Source of the DNA: an uncultured Clostridia bacterium
Lineage (GTDB): Bacteria > Bacillota > Clostridia > Saccharofermentanales > Saccharofermentanaceae
Reading direction: 5' to 3'
Assembly (NCBI GenBank): GCA_946407705.1
Contig: CAMJPC010000002.1
Location: 62,001 to 126,000 of the forward strand
Length of the DNA: 64,000 bases
The notes under the pieces were generated by a model. It was not told the origin of the DNA, searched no databases, and worked only from the letters and a program-made list of their open reading frames with translations. Position 1 is the stretch's first letter, and each line of letters starts with the position of its first letter. Shown here one piece after another: positions 52,881-62,492 of the stretch. A program made the translations under genes and the position numbers.

Positions 52881-55712
52881 TTACTGAGCTGCTTCAGCAG
52901 CTTTTGCGTCTTTAGCCTTCTTGCGGCGGGCAATGAAGAGCATGATGCAGATCGCAGCGCCCATCTCGGTAATGCCTGTGCCCATCTGGCTTCCGGGTGT
53001 CCTGTATACGAGTTCGATCTCGTGGGTGCCCTTATCGAGAGGGAGACCCATGTACATCGAATTTGCTTCGTAGATCTTTGTCTGCTGTCCGTCAACGAAG
53101 GCCGTCCAGCCGCTTGAATAAGGGATGGAGAGGCAAAGGACCTTTGCCTTGTCCAGGGTTATCTTTCCGGTGACTCTTCTTGTTGAGCTTCCGACCTGGT
53201 GGAGGTCCACGTTTTCGAGGACGTTCTCACGGAGTTTTTCAGCCTGGGAATCGATGTTCGTCATAGGCTGTGAGAAGACGTAGAGTTCGTCAAACGTATA
53301 TTTACCGCGCTCAGGGAGCGTCAGGGTGATCATGTTCTTGGACTTCTCAGAGTATCCCGTGTTGATGAAGAAATCGGTACGGCCGTTATATCTCTGGTAC
53401 TTGCGGGTAACGAAATTGAAGATCCTCATCGAGATGCCTGATCCTCCGATCGTCTGGACCGTCATCATCTGCGCGGTCGGCTCGATGTAGTATCTGTTGT
53501 CGCTTAAGATCTTCTTCTGCTGCTCGGGCGTCTTCGAATCCCACTTTCCGTTGATCTGGAGAGCCTGGTACTCGCTGATTCCCATGTACTTCATGCCCCT
53601 GATGCCGAGGTATGTCTCGCATTTCTCGGGCACCTTAACGGTAAGGCTGATCGTAGCGTTCTTGCTGAGCGCAACGTAAGATCCGTCCTGATCCATTACG
53701 ATTCCGTTCAGTCCGGAAACGGTGTACTTGATCTTCTCGCCCGTCAGAGTGAAGTTGTCCTTGGCAAAGCCCAGAGCGTTATCGTAGCCGTCGAGGACCA
53801 CGCCCTGGAGCATGGCTTCCTGTCTTGCGGGCACGTCAAGGCTGTCGAACTTCTCTCTTGTGATGAGCGTGTCGTATGTGTAGCCGAGAGGCAGATAGTT
53901 CTTGTTCTCGTAGATCGCGTAGTTCTTTCCGGTATTCTGTCCTGCGCCCTCGAAAACCTTCTCATAGCCGTAAGGAACGAGCATCGGATTGCTTGCGACA
54001 ACGTATCTGACGGAACCCAGTTTCTCAAGCGCGGTCCTGGAGTCAGGTCCCAGGAATCTCGAGACCATCTTGAGCTCAACGAGGTTCTCGGCAAATGACT
54101 TGGAGACCGCGGGGCTTACCATGCTCATGTAGTAGCCGGTGCTGTAGAGACCGTACATCATGGCGTCGTTGCAGGATACGATGATGTCTCCGTCAACATA
54201 GGTGTATCTCGAGAAGGTCGACCTGTCAGTGTTGTTTGCAACGATTGCAGCCTCTTCGGGAGCGATGCTGTTTGCCACCTGGTCAATGTTAAGCGTTGTG
54301 GGCGCGATGTTCGGATCGAAGAACTCGATGAATCCGAATACGGCGTTAACCGCTATCGATGCGATGCAGAGCGTGAGGGTTACGATCTCAGCCGTCTTGT
54401 GCTTCTTTTCGCCGTCCTTTGCGGAAAGCAGGAAGCATGCTGCGACCGTGATCAGGGCAACGCCGATCTGGATCGCCACGTTAAGAGTCCTCGACATGGG
54501 AAGGATCATGCAGACCGCGAGGTATGCAGCAAGTCCGATGGCGAGTATTACGGCAGTCTTTTTCGCAAGAGAGGTAAGCTCGGGCCACATGTAGGTCAGA
54601 ATGTAAGCGACCAGGAGGCTGTATCCGAAGTGCCATCTCGCAGAAGGATATGACAGGCCGTTAAAGACATACTGTACGATGGGGATCATGAAGAACAGCG
54701 TAAGTACCGCAAAGGATACGCGCAGTCTCTTCTTCTCATCCTCATCTGTCTTACCCTTGTAGAGCAGGAAGATCGCCACAAGCGCGGGTGAAGCATAACC
54801 GAGGTTTGCCCATTCGCCGCCTTCGACCGCATGGAACGAGAGGAATGACGAAAGGAAGTTCTCGTAGTAGATGACCGGGTAGATCATGTCGAAAATGACC
54901 TTGTTCTCAGTCCTCGAATCGCCCGAGAATGACATGATGACCGGCAGGAGCAGCGCGGCGCTCATCATTACGCCGATGATCGCGTAGCCTGCGAGCTTTC
55001 CTATGTTCTTAAGCACTTCCTTAATGTCGATCTTCTTAACAGGAATGAACAGCTCGAATGCCGCATAGAGAACCGTAAGGAATACGATCATGTAGAAGAA
55101 ATAGAAGCTCGATACCGCGGAGAAGAAGACTCCGAAAATGAATACCCATGGGCACTTTTTCGTAAGGAGCCTGTCGACTCCGATGAGAACGACCGGAAGG
55201 AATACCATCGGCGTCAGGAAGAAGATGTGCTTGACGCTGTTTACGAGCGCGAATGCGCAGAAGATGTATGTGAAAGCGCCAGCCATAACTGAGCAGTAAG
55301 TCATCTTTGAATTGTTCTTGCCCAGGCAGAAATAAGAGAACGCAAGTCCCGCGCACCAGAGTCTCAGATAGATGGAGAGCTCATAGAAAATACGCATGTG
55401 CTGTGCCGGGAAGAACACGCAGAGAAGCGCGAACGGGTCGCCTACCGCATAGTAATGGAGCGACGTCGGAATGTCCGCGCCGTATCCTATAGAGAACGAC
55501 CATGCAGGGAACTCAAACCGGTGATCCACGAAGATGTTCTTCAGGAGCGATCTGAGCCAGTCCGAGTAATAGATGAGAGCCTTGATGTGCTGGCCGTCAC
55601 CGTCGAAATTACAGATCTGTGTCTTGCCGTTAAGGTAGACGGTTAAAGCGAAAGCCGCTGACATCACGGCAAATATTAAGGTATAAAGGGCTACATACTT
55701 CTTATTTTTCAT
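52881..55712 (-). CDS. YfhO-like multi-TM membrane protein
   Basis: Many TMs; DGDGQHIKALIYYSDWL...FSIGYGADIPTSLHYYAVGDPFALL; SIPYSSGWTAFVDGQ. Confidence 0.88.
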   Translation of the reverse strand: MKNKKYVALYTLIFAVMSAAFALTVYLNGKTQICNFDGDGQHIKALIYYSDWLRSLLKNIFVDHRFEFPAWSFSIGYGADIPTSLHYYAVGDPFALLCVFFPAQHMRIFYELSIYLRLWCAGLAFSYFCLGKNNSKMTYCSVMAGAFTYIFCAFALVNSVKHIFFLTPMVFLPVVLIGVDRLLTKKCPWVFIFGVFFSAVSSFYFFYMIVFLTVLYAAFELFIPVKKIDIKEVLKNIGKLAGYAIIGVMMSAALLLPVIMSFSGDSRTENKVIFDMIYPVIYYENFLSSFLSFHAVEGGEWANLGYASPALVAIFLLYKGKTDEDEKKRLRVSFAVLTLFFMIPIVQYVFNGLSYPSARWHFGYSLLVAYILTYMWPELTSLAKKTAVILAIGLAAYLAVCMILPMSRTLNVAIQIGVALITVAACFLLSAKDGEKKHKTAEIVTLTLCIASIAVNAVFGFIEFFDPNIAPTTLNIDQVANSIAPEEAAIVANNTDRSTFSRYTYVDGDIIVSCNDAMMYGLYSTGYYMSMVSPAVSKSFAENLVELKMVSRFLGPDSRTALEKLGSVRYVVASNPMLVPYGYEKVFEGAGQNTGKNYAIYENKNYLPLGYTYDTLITREKFDSLDVPARQEAMLQGVVLDGYDNALGFAKDNFTLTGEKIKYTVSGLNGIVMDQDGSYVALSKNATISLTVKVPEKCETYLGIRGMKYMGISEYQALQINGKWDSKTPEQQKKILSDNRYYIEPTAQMMTVQTIGGSGISMRIFNFVTRKYQRYNGRTDFFINTGYSEKSKNMITLTLPERGKYTFDELYVFSQPMTNIDSQAEKLRENVLENVDLHQVGSSTRRVTGKITLDKAKVLCLSIPYSSGWTAFVDGQQTKIYEANSMYMGLPLDKGTHEIELVYRTPGSQMGTGITEMGAAICIMLFIARRKKAKDAKAAEAAQ

Positions 55713-55801
55713 AGGGCAGAGTATAGCAAACTTCAATTTGCTTGTAAAACTTATAATCAGAGTATAATATTATCCTTGTTTTAAATTCGGAGGCTATAAT
55801 T

Positions 55802-56791
55802 ATGGACAGACTTCTTACGGGACTGCAGCCCAGCGGCGCCCTTACCATAGGAAATTACGCAGGCGGCATCAGCCAGATCGTAAACTATCAGAACGACTAC
55901 GAGACATTCCTCTTCGTTCCCGACATGCACGCGATCACGGTACCTCAGGATCCTGAGGCTCTTCACCGCAACATCATCAACGCCATCGCAATGTACATCG
56001 CCTGCGGCGTTGACCCTGATCTGCCCAACATGCACATCTACATCCAGTCAGAGAACCTCTATCACGCAAACCTCTCCTGGATCTTCGAGTGCCACACGCC
56101 CCACGGCGATCTCACGAGAATGCACCAGTTCAAGGCCAAGTCAGCCCTGCACGAGACTTTCACCGAAGGTCTTGTCACCTACCCTGACCTCATGGCTGCA
56201 GACATCCTTCTCTACGATCCGAAGTACGTTCCCACCGGAATCGACCAGAAGCAGCACGTTGAGCTCGCAAGAAACATCGCCATCAGGTTCAACAACCGTT
56301 ACGGTGAACTCTTCAAGATCCCGGAGCCTTTGATCCCCACGATCGGCGCAAAGATCCGCGACCTCCAGAACCCCGAGCAGAAAATGAGCAAGTCCACTGA
56401 TAATCCGAAGGCTTCCGTCTTCCTTTCTGACCCCGAAAAGGTCATCCGCAAGAAGATCATGTCCGCAGTTACGGACTCTGACGGCGTCATCAAGTTCGAC
56501 GAAGAGAACAAGCCCGGCGTATCCAACCTCCTCACCATCTATTCCGTCTTCTCAGGCAGCTCCATCGAGGACGCTGTTGCCAAGTTCGAAGGCGGCGGTT
56601 ACGGCGATCTCAAGAAGGCAACCGCAGACGCAGTTGTTGAGAAGATCATGCCCATGCAGGAGAAATATAACGAGATATTAAGCAGCGGAAGGATCAACGA
56701 CATCCTTGATGCAGGACGCGATTATTCCATCGCCATCGCTGCCGAAAAATACGAAAAAGTCAGAAAGGCAGTAGGATTCGGAAGGATCTGA
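55802..56791 (+). CDS. trpS: Tryptophanyl-tRNA synthetase
   Basis: LLTGLQPSGALTIGNYAGGI...PTGIDQKQHVELARNIAIRFN...KMSKS. Confidence 0.97.
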   Translation: MDRLLTGLQPSGALTIGNYAGGISQIVNYQNDYETFLFVPDMHAITVPQDPEALHRNIINAIAMYIACGVDPDLPNMHIYIQSENLYHANLSWIFECHTPHGDLTRMHQFKAKSALHETFTEGLVTYPDLMAADILLYDPKYVPTGIDQKQHVELARNIAIRFNNRYGELFKIPEPLIPTIGAKIRDLQNPEQKMSKSTDNPKASVFLSDPEKVIRKKIMSAVTDSDGVIKFDEENKPGVSNLLTIYSVFSGSSIEDAVAKFEGGGYGDLKKATADAVVEKIMPMQEKYNEILSSGRINDILDAGRDYSIAIAAEKYEKVRKAVGFGRI

Positions 56792-56810
56792 TGCCCCAAG
56801 GGAGTATTTC

Positions 56811-58952
56811 ATGAAAAAGATCGGAAAGGTCCTTACCAAGATACTTTTCATTTTGGCCCTGTTTCTTTTGGCCCTTCTTTCATTCTCGGTATTCTGGACC
56901 ATGTATGTCTGGCCTGATGTTTCTTTCGACCAGATAGTATTCCACATCACCTCACCCATCGCGGGAACCGGTTCAAACCTTCTCGTCGATTATTGCCTCA
57001 GGGCTCTCCTGCCCTCCGCGGTTATCACCGCAGCGGCAGTGGTCCTCAAGGTCATCCTCAAGAAAAAGGATGAGAAAAAGGTCAAAAAGGCAAACATCAT
57101 CATGGTTCTGGCTCTTGCCGTACTGTTCGTTGTCTCAGCTTCCATTTTCGCAAGCAGATACAAGGTCATCCAGTACTTCACCGCAAAGAGCGAGAACTCA
57201 GACTTCATCAGAGAGAACTATGCGGATCCTTCAAAGGTATCCGTTACCTTCCCCGAGAAAAAGCGCAACCTCGTCTACATCTTCCTCGAATCCGTGGAGA
57301 TGACCTATGCCGACAAGAAGTCGGGCGGCGCCCTCGATTACAACTGCATCCCTGAGCTTACGAAGCTCGCCATGGAAAACGACTGCTTCTCGGGAGACAA
57401 GAACACCCTTAACGGCGCTAGGGTCTCCTTCGGAACGACCTACACGATGGGCGGAATGGTTGCTCAGTCTTCAGGTCTTCCCGTTGTCGGAGGAATCGGC
57501 AATGCCGCATCCCAGCAGGATTCCTTCTATCCCGGAGCAACCGTATTGGGTGACATCCTCAAGCGCGAAGGCTACACAAATGAGCTCATGGTCGGCTCCC
57601 CCGTTGAATTCGGCGGCAGAGGCGTTTACTACACCACTCACGGCGACCACAAGATCTTCGACTACAATTTCGCTCTGAAGGGCGGCAAGCTTCCCACAAG
57701 CGACTACTATGTCTGGTGGGGATTTGAAGACAAGAAGCTCTTCGATTTCGCAAAGGAAGAACTGAAGGACCTCTCTTCAAAGGATGCTCCTTTCAATCTC
57801 ACGCTCCTCACGGTAGACACCCACTTCGAGGACGGCTATCCCTGCGAAGACTGCAAGAACGAATTCGATACCCAGTATGCAAACGTAATTGCCTGCTCTT
57901 CAAAGCGCGTCAAGGAGTTCATCGACTGGATAAAGCAGCAGGATTTCTATGAGAACACCACCATTGTCCTGAACGGCGACCACCTTACGATGGACAAGGA
58001 CTTCCTTAACAGCATTGACGCAAAGTACGACAGGAAGACGTTTACAGCAATTATCAACCCGGCATGCGAGAGAGAAGAAAAAGGAAGCCGCCTCTTCTGC
58101 ACACTCGACCTGTTCCCCACGACGCTTGCCGCCATGGGATGCAAGATCGAAGGCGACAGACTGGGTCTCGGAACAAACCTCTATTCTTCCAAGAAAACAC
58201 TGTTCGAAGAATTCGGCGAGGATTTCGTAAACGCCGAGCTCTCCAAGAACTCCGAGTTCGTAAACACACAGATAAGCAGATGGGATCCTTTCGATTTCAA
58301 CACTCTTACCTATTCACACGCTCTCAATACCGACATCAAGTTCGGCGTTGACGGCAACAAGAAATATGTCCTCGTCGGTCTTTTCGGTGCCGAGAACATC
58401 AACGCAAAGACAAGAGGCTACGTTGCACGCATCAAGGGCGCTGACGGATCCGTAATCGATTCCTGCGAGATGCAGCTTGATGACAGCAGGATCTACAACG
58501 CCACGCTCGAAGTGACCAATCTCGCTTCAGGCGCTCCCGGCACACTCGAGATCTACGCAAGGGATTCCAAGAAGACCGAGCATCTCGTTTATTCAGAGTC
58601 AGGCTTCTTCTCGAACAACGTTCTTTTCGAGAGATCGAGAAAGGTCGACAAGAGCCAGAAGTGCAACTCCGGCGTCAGCTTCTCTGCCGACGGCAAGACC
58701 ATGACCATAACAGCTTCGGGCTTCAAGAACCCGAACGACATCGGCGTTGTCTATGTATATGTATGGGATAAGCGTTCCCTCAACAATCCTGAGTACTACG
58801 CTCTGACAAGGGTCAGCGAAGACAACGGCGCAACATACTCCGTTGACATCGACATATCCAAGTACGACAGAAAGACGCTCAAGGTTCACCTCTATCAGAG
58901 GGCGAGCGGCGGATGGACCAAGATCTGGAAGGAGATCAAAACTTCAGATTAA
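56811..58952 (+). CDS. LTA synthase/sulfatase-family phosphoglycerol transferase
   Basis: N-terminal TMs; RNLVYIFLESVEMTYADKKSGG...VLNGDHLTM. Confidence 0.88.
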   Translation: MKKIGKVLTKILFILALFLLALLSFSVFWTMYVWPDVSFDQIVFHITSPIAGTGSNLLVDYCLRALLPSAVITAAAVVLKVILKKKDEKKVKKANIIMVLALAVLFVVSASIFASRYKVIQYFTAKSENSDFIRENYADPSKVSVTFPEKKRNLVYIFLESVEMTYADKKSGGALDYNCIPELTKLAMENDCFSGDKNTLNGARVSFGTTYTMGGMVAQSSGLPVVGGIGNAASQQDSFYPGATVLGDILKREGYTNELMVGSPVEFGGRGVYYTTHGDHKIFDYNFALKGGKLPTSDYYVWWGFEDKKLFDFAKEELKDLSSKDAPFNLTLLTVDTHFEDGYPCEDCKNEFDTQYANVIACSSKRVKEFIDWIKQQDFYENTTIVLNGDHLTMDKDFLNSIDAKYDRKTFTAIINPACEREEKGSRLFCTLDLFPTTLAAMGCKIEGDRLGLGTNLYSSKKTLFEEFGEDFVNAELSKNSEFVNTQISRWDPFDFNTLTYSHALNTDIKFGVDGNKKYVLVGLFGAENINAKTRGYVARIKGADGSVIDSCEMQLDDSRIYNATLEVTNLASGAPGTLEIYARDSKKTEHLVYSESGFFSNNVLFERSRKVDKSQKCNSGVSFSADGKTMTITASGFKNPNDIGVVYVYVWDKRSLNNPEYYALTRVSEDNGATYSVDIDISKYDRKTLKVHLYQRASGGWTKIWKEIKTSD

Positions 58953-59569
58953 TATTTGTTCGGATAAACAAGACGTCTGTCAGTATCGAACCATTCGGCA
59001 AGATTTCTGAAAATTGAAACTATGAAGCGGCCCCTTTCGGTAATCGAATAGGTGCCGTCTTCATTTTGTTTGATCGTACCGGTTACGACCTGCTCATTGA
59101 AACGCTTCTCGAAAGCGCCGTAATCGTTGACGTATTTAGAAGTGAATATCTCTCCGACCGAATCCTGGGTGAAAGTCTTGTCGGAATTCTCGTCCATGTA
59201 GCTGAGCATGAAAACGGATACCGAACGCTCAACGGTAACGGGTACCAGCGTAAAGATGACCGTGTTCACGCAGCAGAAGATGACGAACATCATGATGATG
59301 TCCCTGATCGTAACGAACTTCCAGAATTTTCTGACGACGCCCATTACTATAGCGGATACGATTCCGGTAAGGATTATGAAAGCAATGCCCCTGTACATAA
59401 GGACATTCATTCCTTTCAAAAGACCCGTATGGAAAAGTGCCACGAACATCAGTGAGCAGACGATGTAGATCACGGCGTAGATGAGTATCAGCTTGATAAC
59501 GTCGCCGGCGGAAGTCTTTTTGCTTCCCTGTTTCTTAGTGTCCGCTTCCTTAACTGATGATTCGCTCAT
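58949..59569 (-). CDS. Multi-TM membrane protein of unknown function
   Basis: Three to four hydrophobic segments; overlaps 59566-59952 by 4 nt. Confidence 0.72.
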   Translation of the reverse strand: MSESSVKEADTKKQGSKKTSAGDVIKLILIYAVIYIVCSLMFVALFHTGLLKGMNVLMYRGIAFIILTGIVSAIVMGVVRKFWKFVTIRDIIMMFVIFCCVNTVIFTLVPVTVERSVSVFMLSYMDENSDKTFTQDSVGEIFTSKYVNDYGAFEKRFNEQVVTGTIKQNEDGTYSITERGRFIVSIFRNLAEWFDTDRRLVYPNKY

Positions 59570-59952
59570 TTCTTCTCTTCGCCGTCCTTTTTACGGATAT
59601 CTTCTTCCACTTTGGCCTGAGCGCGGTTAAGCGGGCTCGCGACATATGCGATGCCCTGCATGCTGACTCTTATGGCCGTTCCGCAATATGAGCAGTTAGC
59701 CGCAGATCCGAGCCTGATCCTTGTATTGGTGGAACCGCAGTTCGGGCACTCAACGGCAACGCTCTCTCTGGCGATCTTCTGCTCATAAGCAGTTCTCTTA
59801 TAACTGGCGGTCTCCGCCTTTGCGCGCTGGGACTGGGCCATCGCCTCGCTGCGCGCCTGCGCTTCGAGTGCATGAGCCCTCTCTATCTCTTGCTGTGCTC
59901 TGATATTTTCGCTAATAGACAAACCCAGCCTGATAAGCCAACCGAGATTCAT
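59566..59952 (-). CDS. Zinc-ribbon small protein
   Basis: CPNCGSTNTRIRLGSAANCSYCG. Confidence 0.72.
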   Translation of the reverse strand: MNLGWLIRLGLSISENIRAQQEIERAHALEAQARSEAMAQSQRAKAETASYKRTAYEQKIARESVAVECPNCGSTNTRIRLGSAANCSYCGTAIRVSMQGIAYVASPLNRAQAKVEEDIRKKDGEEKK

Positions 59953-59997
59953 CTTTCTACCCCCTTTGTCTTCTTAAAAGACCCTTAAACCTGCATA

Positions 59998-60603
59998 TCA
60001 GTTTATCACAGATTCCATCTCGCGTGCCAGTCTCGACACAGGGAGTCCGACGACATTCGAAAAGTCGCCGTCGATCTTTTTGACAAGGAGTGCGCCGCCG
60101 CCCTGGATCCCATATGCGCCGGCCTTATCGTAGGGTTCTCCGGAGCTGCAGTATCTCTCGATCAGGTCCTTCTGGTACTGATCGTATCCGCAGAATTCCA
60201 CCGGGGTTTCTTCAGTAAAGCATTTAACCGTTTCAGAGGTGATGAGGGCCACGCCGGTTGCCACGATGTGCGTCCTTCCGGACATCCTGGTAAGCATCGA
60301 GACGGCCTCTTCTTTGTCCTTCGGCTTACCGAAGATCTCGTTGTCCAGGATGACCGAAGTGTCCGCTCCGATTACCAGGACATTTTTCTTTTCTTCTTCG
60401 GGAAGCTCATCGAAAACAGCTTTCGCCTTTATGAGCGCGAGTCCCTCGCTGACCTTCAGTACAGGCGTGCCGTTCTTTTCCATTTCGATCTCGGCCGAAC
60501 GCTCGTCGACCTCTTTTGTGATTATCTCGAAATCATCAGTAATTATAGACAGCAATTCGCGCCGCCTGGGCGACGCGCTTGCTAGGATAAGCTTTTTACT
60601 CAA
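59998..60603 (-). CDS. maf: Maf-like nucleotide pyrophosphatase
   Basis: LILASASPRRRELL...VIGADTSVILDNEIFGKPKDKEEA...GAYGIQGGGALLVKKIDGDFSNVVGLPV. Confidence 0.95.
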   Translation of the reverse strand: MSKKLILASASPRRRELLSIITDDFEIITKEVDERSAEIEMEKNGTPVLKVSEGLALIKAKAVFDELPEEEKKNVLVIGADTSVILDNEIFGKPKDKEEAVSMLTRMSGRTHIVATGVALITSETVKCFTEETPVEFCGYDQYQKDLIERYCSSGEPYDKAGAYGIQGGGALLVKKIDGDFSNVVGLPVSRLAREMESVIN

Positions 60604-61931
60604 GCCTGGCTTCCTCCTTCGGGAGCCTTCGGCGGCTCGGCCGGTTTCTTTGCCGGAATGTCAGGAATGATGCTCTTGGAGGGAGCGGGTGCAGCCGGCT
60701 TTTCTTCGGGTGCCTTGGGCGCAGGTGCATCCTTGCCGGGGATGATGCTCTTGGCAGGAGCCGGAGCCGCAGGTTTGGCTGCGGGAGCAGGTGCCTTCGG
60801 CGCAGCTGCTGCGGGTCTTGCGGCAGGAGCCTTGGGTTCAGCGGAAGCTTCAGCGCCGTCCTTCTTGAGCTTGGCAGACATCGCGACGGCAGACATCTTG
60901 GGTTCTGCGGAAGCTTTTCCGTCTCCTGCAACCTGGCTTACTCCGCTGACGCCGTTGATCGTGTCGCTGATCGATGACTTAAAGTCGAAGTTGCTCTCAG
61001 GAATCACGCCCTCACTGTTGTCAGAGAACTTCTTTTCGGGGTTGTCCCTGAACAATGTGTAGACTTCTCTCGGATTCTCCTTGTGTGTGATCTTGAAATA
61101 GAAATCAACGAACTTCTTCATGGACTCGCTCATTACAAACTTGGATGCTGTCTTGACCGGAGCATCGATTCCCTGAGTTTTGTTGATGTCCGCGAAGAAC
61201 TCGGAACTGGTCTTGTATTCGCCCTTGATGATGTATCCGGAACCCGGATCAACGCTCTTGTCAGCGAGAGCGATCATTGCGTTGGCAACGTCTCTTACGT
61301 CTACGAATGCGTGGCCGCCTTCCTTCGGAGGAAGTGTGCCGTTCTTGAGGTAGCTGGTGATGATCCTGTTGATCTCATAGTCCTCGGAATAGCCGGGACC
61401 GATGATGAATGTCGGAAGGACCATGACCGCATTAAGTCTGTTGAGCGTAACACGCTCCATGATGTAGGCTGCCGCGTCAGCTTTGGATTTGGCATATTCG
61501 CCTTCGACCAGGTTACGGTTGAAGTTCATCTTGAGTCCGTCAGGTACGGCTTCGGGATTGATGGCGTATGCGGAACTCAGATAAACGAGTTTGCCGATCT
61601 TACGCTTAAGGCACATGTCCGCAACGTTTTCGGCACCGATGACGTTAACTCTTCTCATTGTGAGATTCGTCTTATCCGTAAGTGAGATATATTCATCCGT
61701 ATGGAACAAGATCGCGCTTCTCGGATCCTCAAGATCGAAGAACTCCTTCATGGAATCCTTGTCTGTTGAGATACCGTATTTGATCTCGATGTTCGGGTTG
61801 CCCCTGTATATCGATGTGTCTGAGAGTTCGCTCGCAAGCACTCTTACCTTTTCACCACGTTCCAGAAGGAGACTTACGATAACTTTACCGAGTGCACCTT
61901 CTCCGCCTGATACCAGATACTTTACTGACAT
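60600..61931 (-). CDS. NAD(P)-dependent epimerase/dehydratase with Ala/Pro/Lys-rich C-terminal tail
   Basis: YLVSGGEGALGKVIVSLLLERG...YLSSAYAINP...EGEYAKSKADA; tail with repeated KSIIP. Confidence 0.85.
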   Translation of the reverse strand: MSVKYLVSGGEGALGKVIVSLLLERGEKVRVLASELSDTSIYRGNPNIEIKYGISTDKDSMKEFFDLEDPRSAILFHTDEYISLTDKTNLTMRRVNVIGAENVADMCLKRKIGKLVYLSSAYAINPEAVPDGLKMNFNRNLVEGEYAKSKADAAAYIMERVTLNRLNAVMVLPTFIIGPGYSEDYEINRIITSYLKNGTLPPKEGGHAFVDVRDVANAMIALADKSVDPGSGYIIKGEYKTSSEFFADINKTQGIDAPVKTASKFVMSESMKKFVDFYFKITHKENPREVYTLFRDNPEKKFSDNSEGVIPESNFDFKSSISDTINGVSGVSQVAGDGKASAEPKMSAVAMSAKLKKDGAEASAEPKAPAARPAAAAPKAPAPAAKPAAPAPAKSIIPGKDAPAPKAPEEKPAAPAPSKSIIPDIPAKKPAEPPKAPEGGSQA

Positions 61932-62107
61932 GCAGATTTCCTCTCTTCCTTTATGAATATGCAAACAGAATTGCTTTAGCCTACAATTTATTGTATTTCA
62001 CGAATAAAAGCTCCGTAAATCTTTTTAGGAACTTTTTTATTAAATATGTGTTACATATTTCTTCTTAAATCATTGAAAAACATGGAAATCAGGCTGGAAA
62101 TTGCTTA

Positions 62108-62136
62108 TTGACAATCCGGTTTTTCAAGTCTATCCT
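62108..62136 (+). promoter_or_regulatory. Sigma-A-type promoter
   Basis: TTGACA (62108-62113), 17-nt spacer, TATCCT (62131-62136). Confidence 0.72.
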
Positions 62137-62159
62137 TTAGGAACGTTCCCTCGGGAACT

Positions 62160-62448
62160 CACAACTGAATATTATCACAAAGGCTGTGACGAAGAGGTCT
62201 GCAGATCTATTGATCTTACAGAGAGCCGGGTTAGCTGAGAAACGGTGCTTCGATAACTGCAATAGACTATCACTTCCGAGCCGGCATTCCGAAAGGGTTT
62301 TCCCGAGTAGACAGTGCCCGTTATGCTGCGTTAATGTAAAGGAGTTGTTAGACTTCGAAAGTGGCAGCCGCAAGGCTTGCAAATTGAGTGGTACCGCGGA
62401 TTTTATTCGTCTCAATGTCCAGGAAGGATGTTGGGGCGCTTTTTTTTG
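62160..62448 (+). ncRNA. T-box leader (tRNA-sensing)
   Basis: Stem I-type motif ACAGAGAGCCGGGTTAGCTGAGA, T-box GAGTGGTACCGCGG (62386-62399), terminator CGTCTCAATGTCC-AGGA-AGGATGTTGGGGCG-CTTTTTTTT (62408-62447). Confidence 0.93.
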
Positions 62449-62492
62449 CCCCGACGAGGCACAAACAAGATTGACAGAAAAGGAGAAAACGT

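Noticed and set aside
60658-61062. Gly/Ala/Leu-rich plus-strand ORF that looks like a repetitive membrane protein
   Set aside because: Complement of the Ala/Pro/Lys tail of the epimerase; composition artefact.
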